From the NCBI RefSeq assembly GCF_958450345.1, contig NC_088782.1, positions 5,589,501 through 5,653,500 on the forward strand: 64,000 nucleotides of DNA, given 5' to 3'. Positions 25,644 through 37,800 of this stretch are shown here, piece after piece. Origin of the DNA: Calliphora vicina. Its lineage: Eukaryota > Arthropoda > Insecta > Diptera > Calliphoridae. Both the position numbers and the translations under genes were made by a program. The notes below the pieces were generated by a model that saw nothing but the letters and a program-made list of their open reading frames with translations, searched no databases and was not told where the DNA came from. The first letter of the stretch is position 1; each line of letters opens with the position of its first letter.

Positions 25644-27126
25644 CTTTAAACAAAACTAAAAGTCTTAGGAGTTAGATTTGAGTTAAATGTTTTAAGAAAT
25701 TTCTTTAAAATTTATTTGTAGTATTTATGTTTTCTTGAGTTTAAAAAAAAAACAAAAATTTATTTAATATAAGTTAAAACAAAACTTTAAAATCCTTCTT
25801 AAATAAAAACATATTTAATAATAACATTTTAAAAGGAAAACTATTTTTGAATCCTCATCATCACCAATTTTCTTTAAAACAAATAAATTCTAAATTCCAA
25901 AAAGGAAATTAGAAACAAACAAAAAAATTAAAAACATTTTCGGTTCAGCTAAAAATTGGTTGGTTTTCGGTCGCCTTCTCTAATACAGCAACCGCAGAAG
26001 GTTGATTCTTAATCAAATCAAATGTATTTTACAATTATTTACATAAAATACAAACTCGCAAACAACAAATTACAAAACCAAAAGTAAAAATAAAAATGAA
26101 AATAAAAAAAGCAAAAATATGTATAAAAATTATTTGCCAAATACATATTAAAATCATTCATATTCAGCAGTTGATAAAATCAAATTAAATAGAAAAAAAC
26201 AAGTTAAACAATTGAAAACGGTCGTATTAATATTTTGGTTTTTAATTTGATTAAAGCATTTTCATTCAAACATTTTATGGCCTCTTGGAATACTCTTCTT
26301 GTTATTATTATTAATTTTTTCCTTGAATTTTTATTTTAGTTAAAAATTTTTATTTGTTCGTTTACATTAAAACCAGTTGCAATTGTTTTTGCTTTTTTGG
26401 AAAATTTGCAAAATCTGGTACCAACCAAAACATCTATCTACCACCCCAAAAACTTTTAACAAAAACCAACTAAAATAATACAAAAAAAGAAAACTATTTA
26501 TCAAACAAATCAAATTTCAAATATTTTAAAATAAAAAATAAAAATCAAAAACTAAACGAAGCACCCACCACCACTATCAACCAATCAATCAATCAATCAC
26601 AACCCTTTTGTGTCATTTAGCCTGAAAGATTTATTATAAAATACGAAAACACCAACTATTAAGTATCATTAACAAAAAACATATTGTTTAAACATTTCTC
26701 AACTAAAACACCAAATCATTACACATCTGCATAATTATTTGTATGATTTCTTTAATTTATTTATTTAATTTTATAAATAAAATAAGAAATTTACTTTTCT
26801 TTCATTTTAAAAAAACTTTTATTTTTTCAGTTTGTTAATTTGAAATACTTTCTGAAAACCTGAATTTAAAATATTTCATTAATTGTTCAACACTTTAATT
26901 TTGTTTAGTTTTTAGTTTTTAATTTATTCATTTTTCATTATTGCAAAAATAAAACAAATCAAAAAAATAATTCAAACAATTTTTAACAAAAAATTGGGAT
27001 TAAATGTCATTTTTAATATATTTGTAATAATTTTTAAAAATATATAAATAAAAATATATATTTCTTTTGTATGTGTGTATGTTAACGTATCGTATGAAAT
27101 CAAAAAACAAATCACTCGATCAAATC

Positions 27127-27161
27127 ATCAATCAAACAATCAATCAATCAATCAATCAATC
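27127..27161. repeat. (AATC)n microsatellite upstream of exon 6c
   Basis: A run of CAAT/AATC tetramers, with a shorter run at 26579-26600 and related units at 27770-27785. It lies about 160 bases before exon 6c. CAAT-rich tracts beside a regulated exon could bind splicing factors, but nothing here proves it. Confidence 0.7.
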
Positions 27162-27319
27162 ACCCAATCAAATCAAATGATACAAATTTTAACAAATTCA
27201 AATGAATCAATGAAACCATGAATTGACAAACAAAACCAAAATCAAATCAAATACGAAACGAATCGAAACCAAACCGAAAACAAAAACAAAAAACCTCATT
27301 AAACATTTGAATTATTAAG

Positions 27320-27457
27320 TCGGTTACACGATGAGAGATATCCGTTACTTCTGGAGAGATGGACTGAGTAGTGTTGGCATGAGCAGTGAGGTCGAACTAC
27401 CGCAGTTCCGCGTCTTGGGACACAGGCAGAGGGCGACCGAAATAAACCTAACCACAG
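27320..27457 (+). CDS. Rdl: Rdl alternative exon 6c (138 nt), loops B/F
   Basis: Encodes F206-G252 of the first exon 6 variant: FGYTMRDIRYFWRDGLSSVG, then MSSEVELPQFRVLGHRQRAT and EINLTTG. F206 is the aromatic loop B residue stacking on GABA, GMSSEVELPQF is loop F, and TTG starts loop C. The exon begins TC (completing Phe) after ttattaag and ends G before gtaccc; the length matches 6d exactly, so either splices in frame between exons 5 and 7. The 6c/6d choice is known in Drosophila to change agonist sensitivity. Codons are visibly more G+C rich than in 6d. The acceptor is weak. Confidence 0.97.
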
Positions 27458-28596
27458 GTACCCTCCATTGAAAACAATTTCCAAACAAAGCTTTTCTTTT
27501 TGTATAAAATAAAATCATTATTCTTATTCTTACTCTTATTATTATTTCTCTCCTTGGTTCTCTTCTTTCTTTTCTTTTCTTTTTCTCTTTCATTTCATTT
27601 TCGTTTCTTTCAATTTGTGTTTTCTTATTAAGTGTTTTTTTACTTTTCTGAACCAGTACATTTTGAGTTCTTTCTCAATTTTCATTTTCATAACAAAATG
27701 TCATTTAACACCAACTAACTAACACTTTGAATATTTTAAGAATTAAAAGAAAAAATTAACTACAAAAACAATCAATCAATCAATTTTATATCTAACTCAA
27801 TTTTTGTGATATAAAAATTATGAAGAAAAGTTTCAATCACATGCAATCATCGATACAAATTCTTTAAATTAATTAATCTATTTTTAAAATATCAACGAGA
27901 ATATTGTCAAATACAATAATATAAATTATATTTATAATTAAAAGAAACATATACCCCAATAAAATTAAAAAAAAAAATTATTATAAGTAAGAAAAAGTAC
28001 CACTGGGAAGGACCTTCTTTTGGTACTATATTTATTTGATTTGTATAGGTTCATTAATTTAGAAAATCAAAAAGTACTATTATGGTCTTCTTTGTATTTA
28101 CTGCTATTAGAAACATATGTGCTTAGTTTTTGGAAGTTTATGAGTTCATTGGCATAGAAGTATCAAAAGTACTGTTAAGTCCCACTTTTTGTAAGTTCGT
28201 ACTTCACTCTGTAATAAAAATATGTGCCGTATTAATTTCTAAAAAAGAACCTAAAAACCTTTTTTTACTGATAATATCCGAAAAGTACCTTTAAGCGATT
28301 TGATTCTTGTTTACCAAGTATGCTGGTAACATGGTACTAATTTAAAATATTAAAAAAAGTACCATTAGAAGAAAAAAAGTACTATTTTGCTTATTGAACT
28401 CCTAATTGCATATTTATTATCTCAATAACTTCAAATAAAACGTATTTTGCCATTTGCGATATATTGATGTCTTATACTTCAACAAGAGATCGTGATAAGC
28501 ATTGGTCAAGGTCAAACTTTTTTCTTAAAGGTACGAATTTCGGAAAAGAACCAAACACGTATTTTATAGGTGTTTTTATTAGAGAAATATATACAT

Positions 28597-28947
28597 TATT
28601 TGGCGAGCTGGATCAAAGGATAAAAATGTCCTTTTTTGAGATTTTTTTAAAATTTTTCCCATATTTCTTCCAAAGGAAGTATATGTAAATTTGGTATCAT
28701 ATGAAAGGTCTTTGAGAGACGCATTCAATTGGTTATTAAAAATTTAAAAAAAAAATTTTTAATTTAAAAATTTTAAAAATTTTCGACAAAATTTTAGTTT
28801 TTTTTAATTTTTCAAAAACTTTTTTTTTCTCAAAGACCTTTCATATGATACAAAATTTACATATACTTCCTTTGGAAGAAATATGGAAAAAATTTAAAAA
28901 ACCTCAAAAAAAGGACCTTTTTATCCTTTGATCCAGCTCGCCAAATA
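28597..28947. repeat. Foldback element with about 115-bp arms
   Basis: The left arm starts atttggcgagctggatcaaa and the right arm ends with its inverse. The arms stay paired through 'aggaagtatatgtaaatttg' and 'atcatatgaaaggtctttga', around a roughly 110-bp A/T loop. It lies between exons 6c and 6d. A MITE is likely, but I could not fix a TSD. Confidence 0.75.
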
Positions 28948-29304
28948 TTGACCCGAGGACAAAAAAATTTCAAAACGTAGTATTAGAATGAATCAAATTT
29001 TCATTTTGGTAGGCTTCCGGATTAAACATTTACATAAGTCATATCAAATTTCATACATTGCGAACCATAAGTCTTAAACTTCACCCCAACAGCTCTGGCT
29101 TCATAACAACCCAATTATCATGTTTTATGACAGACCAATTATCATCCACTGGGAACTACCGAATCACTTCACTCTGATAAACACAAAAAATTTGCTTTTC
29201 AAACATTTAACAATCCAGATGTAGATAGCGTAAATCGCCCCCTGAAAAAATCCTGCTTCCCCAAAAAACACACGTTTCAGTATAATCATTGGTCAGTTTA
29301 GAAC

Positions 29305-29500
29305 ATTGGTAGGCGAATAGAGAGATTTTAATTTGAGTGCATGTATGGGTAAAAAATTAAATATCCGCAACAACATCAAGCAACTGAATGAAATATTTAT
29401 ATTTTTACTCTCTATTACACTCAATTATTTACATTCGGGTTGTGTACGTGTAAAGTTGACGAAAATCTTCCTAATTTGAACAATATGAACGCCTACCAAT
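29305..29500. mobile_element. 196-bp MITE with a perfect 10-bp flanking duplication
   Basis: Ends ATTGGTAGGCG at the left and CGCCTACCAAT at the right are inverted. AGTTTAGAAC is exactly repeated on both sides (29295-29304 and 29501-29510). A 9-10 bp duplication would suit a Mutator-type element; an 8-bp hAT duplication with chance extension is the alternative. There is no coding capacity. Confidence 0.75.
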
Positions 29501-30429
29501 AGTTTAGAACAGTGGTGCCCAAACACATACCATCAAAGCTTTGGTTGTGTTGGTAAAACAACGAAGAATTTAATTTTATTTTGTTCTCTGAAATGAAAAC
29601 AAAGCAACAAACACATGATCATTATAAGAAAACACACAAGTAAGCTTATAGTGTTTGTGTATCAAAGTAAAGTCAGCAGAATTTTCTTGCCCTATTACGC
29701 GTGCTAGGGAATTGTGACTGGATTAGAATCATCACAAAACTGAGACATTATCATGCCACAAACTTTGATCAATGATACCTAGTTTAAAAAATAATTCACA
29801 ATGTGTTACAATTTCTATAAAATTATAAAATAAATGTTTAAAAACTTAGGTTTTTCCCTTGTAAATGCATTATTTGACATTAGAGCCGATGAACTACTCT
29901 CCACGAATTAAAGGCATCTTTTATCCTTTATAAGGTCTCCGAGAGCCAAACGTGTTAGCACTGAAAGAATATTCGATTTGTATTCTTAACTTCGTTAACC
30001 ACAAATTGATATTCTGATATTCACGCCATAATATTCGTAACTTGAGCAATACGCATGCATTCCATTGTCCCAATGTAACATATATGTATATCAAGTATAG
30101 GCATGTAAAAGTTAATACGATCGTAGCTTTAAAAAATACTGTGGTATTCCCGTGACTAAATTTGATACTTTCAAACAATATCTAAGAATCAAAGTCTCAG
30201 AATCGTTTACTGTTCAAAATAAGCATGTCGCTTCATGTCGTATTAAACTTCTACTCTTCCATTTGCGCCATATTGAAAAGAAGAATCCTGCTAAACAAAA
30301 ATGCTCAACCATACAGTGTGGCAAAGATTTCTCAGCATTCTGGCAACATATGGATTCCGAGCCAAAAGAACTGCTCATCTTATGAATCAAAGAAAGAATT
30401 AAACCAATATCGGATACTCTGTTCCAAAG

Positions 30430-31195
30430 TGAAGCGTATCCCAGAGAGAGCGATCTGCTTCAATCGAAACACATAATAATCGGACGGGGTAAAGTCTGGA
30501 CTATAAAGCGGGTGGGGCAAAACTTTCCAACCACTTCTTTATAAATAGTTCTTAATAGGTATTGCAATATGTGCCAATGCTCGCTTCAAATGAATCAGAT
30601 GCGTTCGGTACATGTTCCCTGTGATGGTCTGGCCACATTTCAGTATCTCATAATAGATAGGACCCTTTTGCTCTCATAAATTACAGAGAATTGCCCTACC
30701 GCCACGTATATTTGGCTTTGGTGTCGATTCGGCTGGTTAGCCCATCATAACATATGATCTCTTACGCTTCGGGTTATTTCAATGGATCGAAAGCAATGAT
30801 TCGGTACAAAAATCATTTTCTTTCATAGTGTTCCAGCATCATTTCGAATATGCAAAATCATCTTTTAAGGTTTATCGGCTTCAATATGATACCCAATTTC
30901 CCTGATCTTGGATGAATGATCAGCATGAAACGTTTTGAAATTGGTGCTTAAGTAGCTTCCAAAGCTCTTGTTGAGTTTTACAACATTTTTCAATTCTTGG
31001 CTGGCCTGGGCGATCTTTGTCTTCCGGGTCAAAATAATCACCGCACAAACCATCTCTCGCTCATTGTTATCGATGTAACACATTCATCATAAGCTTTGGT
31101 GAGCAATTGGTGTGCTTCAGCGGCACTTTCATCAAATTAAGAAAGTAAAGCCAAACTTCCCGCATATGCCGCTTTGTTGGTACAAAATTCGACAT
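30430..31195 (-). pseudogene. Decayed mariner transposase, near full length
   Basis: On the minus strand the ATG at 31195 gives MSNFVPTKRHMREVWLYFL, a typical mariner N-terminus. Frameshifted pieces follow: SAAEAHQLLTKAYDE (helix-turn-helix), NNPKRKRSYVMMG and STPKPNIRGGRAILC (second-Asp block), and HPLYSPDFTPSDYYVFRLKQ (third-Asp block, about 30465-30525). At least three frame changes and in-frame stops make it inactive. It is the same subfamily as 11450-11860. About 770 bp remain of a roughly 1 kb gene. Confidence 0.8.
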
Positions 31196-32388
31196 TTTCG
31201 AAGCAAAAAAAAAAAAAAACTTTGTTGTTTACACTATAATATTTAATAACAGTGAATAACAGTATTTTCTATAGAAATTTTAAATAATCACGATGTCTGG
31301 TCATAAGTTAACTAACTATAAGTTCTGTTAAAATAATTTTTATATGAAAACTGTCAGTATAACTTTAGGGTAAAACATAAATATACATTGTGATAACGGG
31401 GGTGAGTGTAAAATAAAGTACTTATTTGAATATTACATATTATTTTGATCAAACCCTGAACTTCAGTATATTTATATTGGCGTCATTATTTAGGAAATCA
31501 AAATTTTGAAGTACAAATATCACGGTTATATTGTTTATATATACAGCAAGCAAGATTAGCTCTCGTTTTAATACTTCTTATACTTGACAATATTCTCCTA
31601 AAAATATATTTTTATTTATTTATTTATTTTTCAAAATCTTACTATAAATCTCAATAATATTAACAGTATGTGATCGAAGCTTTCACTCCTTAACATTTGT
31701 CGTTTTATATGTTTTGTAAATACTAAAATTATTATTTCAATAATTTAATAAAACATTATATTCAAGCACCTTATTTTGTTTAGTTATCATTTTGTATATT
31801 TCTTTGTTATTTAAATTTAATTTATTTTTCTAAATAACAACAAATTGTAGCAAAGATTTTTAAAAAAAAAAAAAGCATTCAAATAAATATCTAAAAAAAC
31901 AACAACAAAAACTTAAAACTCATTAATTTCTGAGATTTTGTTTGTATACAAAACTCTTGAACCTCTTTAAAACAAAAAAAAGTGCCAACGTTCTTAAACC
32001 TTTTTCCAAACCTTTGATAGAGAGTTAAATTGAAAAAGTGTAGGCAATGAAACAAATAAACAAATAAAAATAAATGCTACACTTTTTCCAAAACTTTTTT
32101 TTGCTTGGGTAGGCTGAAATGTTTTCTAAAACAAAACTCCCCTCCCCCGGCTCCCTCTTTTTATGCAACAACATTTTGTGTTTTTTTAGCAATATGATTA
32201 ACAACAACACTTGAACAAAAATAAAATTTAAAAAAATAAAAACAAAATTCAAACATTTGTATAATAAAATATCTACAAAAATGCTCTGGAGGGTTTCGTT
32301 ATTCTTTTTTTTTAATGCATTTAGAAAATTTAGTTAGCATTTTTTAAATACCATCATAAATATAGCAAAACAAAATATAAAAAATTAA

Positions 32389-32494
32389 GGCTATTCACAG
32401 GCTTTAGAAAAATTTCCAAATACTCAGGAGAGAACAGTTTACTTAAAATCTTGAGTATTTAAGAGTTTTGTTAAGCTTAAGCTGGTGAATAGCC
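32389..32494. mobile_element. 106-bp piggyBac-like MITE
   Basis: The left end GGCTATTCACAGGCTT and the right end (inward GGCTATTCACCAGCTT) are flanked on both sides by TTAA (32385-32388, 32495-32498), the target used by piggyBac-type transposases. It is too short to encode anything. A TTA-type Harbinger insertion is the alternative. Confidence 0.7.
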
Positions 32495-33496
32495 TTAATA
32501 ATAATTCAAATTCAAATAGAAATGAAAAACAGTTAACACAAGAGCACCTGAAACTGCTTTTTATAACAAAAAAGACATAAAATATTAATCTAACAACAGC
32601 AACATTATATAAAATGGTTATCAAAAGAAAAACTTAAAATAAAATTAAGAATTCGTTAATAATTTAGAACACTTAAAACAAAAAAACGTACTACCTACCA
32701 TCACCAATACCACCACCACCACAACTACTACTGCCAATATGAACAAACAGTAGCTTAAATAATTATTTAAATTTATTTAATCATATAATTAAATAAATAG
32801 AGAATTTTATTTAAAAATCTTTAATTAATCAAATGCTTTTAACAAAATATTTTAACAAACAATAAAAGCAAAGCAATGTATAATAAAACGGCAAAAATAT
32901 CTAATTTTTAAGTTTCATTTTAATTTCATTGACACCCTCAAATTCTGAATGAGACTATTAGCGAACAACTAACATTAAAGAATAATTAAAAATCATTTAA
33001 ACAAATCTTTATAGAGAATAAAGAACATTTAATATTTTATATTTATAATATTTAATAGTAATAATAACAAAGTTAACTTATTTAGTATTAAATAATAGTC
33101 TCATCTTACTTTGTTTTTTGTTTTTATTTATATAAATACAATATACAAAAAATACAACAAATATTTCTTTTTCTTTGTTTATATGAACATTTTCTCCTTA
33201 AAAAAAAAATAAAACCAAAATCTTAAACTGAAATCCAAAAAACCAAACAAACAAATATATATCTAATATACTTCAATTTTTAAAATCAAATGAACAACAT
33301 TTTATGCAAAAAAAAAACAATTCCTTTAATGCAACTTCAACATTTTTTTTAAATTTCCACAAATTTAAAAAAAAAATATTAACAAACTGTACATACAATA
33401 TTTTTTAAACAATCATAAAAATAATAACTAAAAAAAATATTAATACAAAATAAAACAAACTTTAAAAACGTACAAACAAAATTAAACCCCCAAAAG

Positions 33497-33634
33497 TCGG
33501 CTATACGATGCGTGATATACGTTATAAATGGAATGAAGGACCAAACTCGGTTGGTGTCTCGAATGAGGTTTCGCTACCACAATTTAAGGTCTTGGGCCAT
33601 CGTCAGAGAGCTATGGAAATCAGTCTTACCACAG
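33497..33634 (+). CDS. Rdl: Rdl alternative exon 6d (138 nt), loops B/F
   Basis: Encodes F206-G252 of the second exon 6 variant: FGYTMRDIRYKWNEGPNSVG, then VSNEVSLPQFKVLGHRQRAM and EISLTTG. It differs from 6c at 11 of 47 residues, clustered in KWNEGPN and loop F (VSNEVSLPQF). All residues shared with loop B and loop C are unchanged. It starts TC after ccccaaaag and ends G before gtacct, so its phases equal those of 6c and the two are interchangeable but cannot both be included in frame. The acceptor is purine-rich, consistent with regulated use. The frame runs open into the intron after 33634, which is not coding. Confidence 0.97.
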
Positions 33635-34087
33635 GTACCTGTAGACGGTTACCGAATTTAATAATTATACTTTTAAAACTTGATTTTTTTTTACCTCCCC
33701 CACCCCTCTTACTTGAATTTTATTTACTTGACTTTTATTTGAAATCTATGAATTTATTATTATATCATTTTTCGGTTTGTTTGTTTTTTCAAATCATTAT
33801 GATAATAAATAATATTTTTTTTTTTTTCAATATTTTTGTTTGTTTGTTTTTCAAATAAATCAAACACAACAAACAAAAAATAAAACTACAAACTGAGAAA
33901 GCTTTTTACAGATTTTCAAATAATATAATAATATAACAGCCACAAAAATAAGGCTTAATTTAAAATCATTTCTTTTTTTATTAACAATTTAGCTTACAAA
34001 ATAAAAATTCGTGCAAAATTTAAAATAAATTCTGAAATAATTATTTGAAATTAAATTTAAAATTATAAAAAAAAAATCAATCCATTA

Positions 34088-34430
34088 CATGCAGAGCAAG
34101 AATATAGTTGTAAAATGTACATGCTTACGACAACCATTTCAACATTTTTAAAAATTGTTTAACAATGTTATGGTCAGTGTAATTATGTATATGATAGTGG
34201 TAACCATATGTTTATGTTACCATTATCATATATATGGTTATCATAATTATGGTGAAGTAATACATCATAATAATGGTTACTTACATTGCTATAATCATAT
34301 GAGTGGTAGCTTAAACATATTATGGTTACCGCAATCATATACATAATTACAGTAACCATAATATTGTTAAAAAAACTTTTAAAAATATTTAAATGGTTAT
34401 GGTTAATATGTACAACTATATTTTTACTCT
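34088..34430. mobile_element. Palindromic TA-family element
   Basis: The left end CATGCAGAGCAAGAATATAG is preceded by TA. The arms carry 'accatatgtttatgttacca' and its inverse, and the right side ends 'acaactatatttttactct'. The terminus is eroded. Confidence 0.75.
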
Positions 34431-35425
34431 ATTAAATATTAATTTAAAATTAGTTAAAACTTAAGCTCGTTTTTCCTTTTCAACAAAATCTAGCTTTCTC
34501 ATTGTAATATTTCCAAAAAAAAACCTAAAAAAATGTATTAATTTAAATTGAATTGAACTAAATTTAATAAAGCATGAAAACGCTAGCATTTAGATTTTTA
34601 ATTTTTATTTAAATTTTTTGTTTTCCTAATAATTTTTATTATTTTTTTTTTTCTTGAAATTATAATTTCATCGTTTTCTTAACACCTCAGTTCTAAATCA
34701 GCTTTCATGGTTTCATAACAAGAATAACAAAAAAAAAACAAAAAAAAAGTTACAAACTAAAAACAATGAAAAAAAATGACACCATCGATTTAATTTTAGA
34801 GACATTAATAAATTAAATTCAAATTTTTAAAAACCAGTAGTTCTATGCCAGTAGTTGCCAACATTAATCCAATGTAAAGGAATGTATCATACATTTATTT
34901 TATTTCTATATAAAACTCTCTATATCTCTGTCTTTATCTCTCTCTCTCTTTCTATACAAAAAATATTTTAGTAAATAACTAAATAATTAAAACATAATAA
35001 TAAATAAATAACTATACAAGCTTTTAATCACTTAGATTTTATTATAAACAAGTCAGAGTCCTAAATTCGGCCCCAGTCGAATCATAAATACCCTCCACCC
35101 CATAGAAATAATGCATTTTACACCATAAACAAAAAATCTCTCTCTCTCTTTTAAATCAAATTCACCAAACACGCTAAAACACCTACCGTTAAATCATGAC
35201 AACTTGACGTATGAAAAAAAATTAACACAAAAAACACACACACAAAAATATTAAAAAACAACAACAACACTAAACATTGGTATGAGTATTAAAAGACAAA
35301 TGACAAATTGGTCGAAATCGAAAAAACAAAAAAAAAAAATTTAAAAAAAAGTTGGAATAATTGTCCTGGATTGAAAGAAAAATTGAAAAATGAGTTTGGA
35401 AAAGTACAAAAATACACTAAATGGC

Positions 35426-35857
35426 CAAGGTTGGTTACCTACATCTACCCAACGCTGAAACAACAGGAATAAATTATTGAAATATCGGTCAGAGAAAACA
35501 ATTAAGTTAAGACAATTGATTCGTTACTTACCCTAGGTCTATACCTGATAAATTTTTTATTATGATAAAAGTCAAAATGACAAGATGAAAAATTATCAGT
35601 TATAGTCTCCATTTATTAGTATTATTGCTTCCTTATGACAAAATTGTTAATGCAACTTTGTCTAGACATTAAATATTTGTCAAGTATAGACACTTAACAT
35701 AACACTTGTCATGACGTTTGTTGTCAAGAGGCTTAAGAAAATATATAATTGTCTTGACTATTTTTATCTCTTGTAAAGAAAGTAATTTAGTTGCTAAAAC
35801 TAAAATGCATTCATTTAAAATTCGAAAATTTTTATTCATTTTGTGTAACCAACCTTG
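35426..35857. mobile_element. Putative DNA element with CAAGGTTGGTTAC ends
   Basis: CAAGGTTGGTTAC at the left is exactly inverted as GTAACCAACCTTG at the right, 432 bp apart. The interior contains repeated 'gtcaag/cttgac' and 'gtctagac'-like pieces. No clear TSD and no coding region are visible. Confidence 0.55.
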
Positions 35858-36584
35858 CTAATTACTCACATTTGGTACAATTAAAAAAAATAAATAAAAG
35901 AAATACTACGACAACACCTCCTTTTTAAAAAACTTCTACAAAATTTTATAAATCTACAAAAAAATTCATTAAAATTGGTTATAACGATCGGTCTGTATTT
36001 TTTTTAAGACAATGAGACAGGAAATTGGTTCTTAGAAGGTTAACATGTTAAAAGCGGTTTACAACTGATACTTTAGAATTGTCTATCCTTTAGAATTGCG
36101 AGCTTTTGGCTAATGATGTCCTCTTTCTTTTCCACAACCTCACAGAGAGCAATCATTGCTTTATACAATAAAATAAAAACCCCCTCAAAATCTGGTATTT
36201 CTTCTAGGACCATATTTTTATTGGCTAAGAATAGACAAATAGACCTCCATTTAAAATTTTTTAATTTCTCACATTTGCTTCAAATAAGATTAAGGTTTTT
36301 AGATAGAATATTGGTATAAACAATATTTCGGATTTATCATAAAAATTTTCATATTTTCATTCAGATTTACTTGGAGTATAAAGGTAAAATTTATGTTTCT
36401 CTAGATATAGCTAACACTGCAGTGCACTGGTTCAATATTTTTTTTTACAAAATCTTTATCTAATTCTTTATTTTTAACTACGAGTTTTCGCCGCCATTTA
36501 ATAATGAACACGGAAGCTTAAAGAAGTGAACGACATTGTTAACATTTTTGGTGCCATGCTCTAGGTTTTTCATTGTTAAATCTT

Positions 36585-36955
36585 ACATGTCCCCCAATTA
36601 CAATAACCATTTCAAAATTTTTAAATGTTTTTTAACAATATTAGGGTAACTGTAATTAGTTATATGATTGCGGTTACCATAATATGTTTAAGTTACCATT
36701 CACATCTTTATAGCAATCATATTGTAGTAAATAAATATATGTTTATGGCGATCATGTTATTGATGAATCATTATAATAATATGTAATATGTTGATCTCAG
36801 AACATGATAATCATAATCCTAGAACAAAATAATATGGTTGCCACAAACATATACATATAACGGTAACTTAAACATATTATGGTTATCGCAATCATAAACA
36901 AAATTACAGAGATCATAATATTGTTGAACAACATGAAAAAAAAATGGTTCATGTT
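36585..36955. mobile_element. Palindromic TA-family element, eroded
   Basis: Shows the family's paired arms ('gattgcggttaccataata' and 'ttatggttatcgcaatcata') and central 'gatctcagaacatgataatc' region. Terminal repeats are poorly kept. Confidence 0.65.
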
Positions 36956-37199
36956 TTAGTTACTTAAACACCTTGCATTCAGTTATCTTTGGTTTCTCTT
37001 TGATCTGGGATCATATCATGAATATTTTGGACCTTTTGTATTATCAATCCTGCACTTTCGTACCAAGTAGTCATAATACATAGTTAATCGGGTAGTTTTT
37101 CTGTCACAAGAAGTATATTTTATATTAGCATTTATGTAGACTTATGTGGAATTATTATTTTTAATATAAAGGCTTCATTCAGGCACTGTGATCCATAGG

Positions 37200-37800
37200 A
37201 TCTTTTGTGCAGCCCTTACGTTCATCATGACAGGTTCAGACAACGTATGAAGCCAATTATCCATTTAGATGAAAGACAAAACCATCACTAAGGGTCCCTT
37301 CCGAGCCATTTCACTCAACTCGTCGCTAATATTGTGTAGTCTAAAGCACGTGCTCTAAGGTCTCATCGCTAGCACTGTTTTTTACTAACATTGCCTATAG
37401 TAAATTGGTGGTATCTAAGACGACCAAATACCAGTAAGTATTTTCAAATCCCCCTTTCCGAGCGATAACACATTTGAGGTCTACTTTTGGACAGAATAAT
37501 GAATCGTTAAACCTGCCGAGATCCACCAATGATGGGTAAATTCCGATTCAAACCAAGCTTTTTGTTTTCATAATACAAATATGCAATACAGTCCACGACG
37601 ACTCCCGACCATACCTCAAAGGAAAATAAGGCCCTAAGTGCCGCCTGGCCATCTGATATAACAATTTCCTAATTTTTCAAGCACTCAGCTGAGGATATTA
37701 GAATGGCGTCAATTTTCGCCTGAAATATTTTTGGGTATATATCCATTGGAATACTCCTTTCAAAACTGGGACCATAAACACCAGACCTAGTGTCATCATT
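37200..37800 (-). pseudogene. Non-LTR retrotransposon (LINE) RNase H-region remnant
   Basis: The minus strand encodes IYPKIFQAKIDAILISSAEC and ISDGQAALRAL, matching the 'FQAEI.AI' and 'SDSQAALKAL' blocks of the RNase H domain in jockey/R1-like LINEs. GLNRNLPIIGG follows, then pieces such as ETLEHVL that resemble the C-terminal 'ETAEHILCECP' region. Stops and frameshifts interrupt it. Flanking sequence up to about 38110 is also less AT-rich and may belong to it, but I could not recognise the reverse transcriptase. Confidence 0.55.

Larger units (their letters stand above)
21190..27319 (+). other. Rdl: Rdl intron between exons 5 and 6c (about 6.1 kb)
   Basis: Starts gtaagt and ends attattaag at 27311-27319, a weak acceptor without a pyrimidine tract. 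It holds an AT hairpin (21936-22031), a dispersed repeat near 22120-22560, a HINE-A (22842-23506), a mariner remnant (24286-24623) and simple repeats. 24800-27300 is AT-rich with short tandem tracts and no gene seen. The non-repetitive block 23520-24290 has no recognised identity. Confidence 0.85.
27458..33496 (+). other. Rdl: Intron between the mutually exclusive exons 6c and 6d (about 6.0 kb)
   Basis: Starts gtaccc and ends ccccaaaag. It contains a strong foldback (28597-28947), a short element with a 10-bp flank duplication (29305-29500), a mariner remnant (30430-31195) and a 106-bp TTAA element (32389-32494). The remainder, including 27500-28450 and 31250-32380, is AT-rich and without a recognised gene. 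Separation by 6 kb makes simple steric exclusion between 6c and 6d unlikely. Confidence 0.85.

Noticed and set aside
25960..26015. Less AT-rich block with possible tRNA-like stems
   Set aside because: No anticodon arm or TPsiC-type sequence could be fitted.
33635..33858. Open extension of exon 6d into the following intron
   Set aside because: A consensus GT donor at the expected phase and the exact 138-nt length shared with 6c show that the exon ends at 33634.
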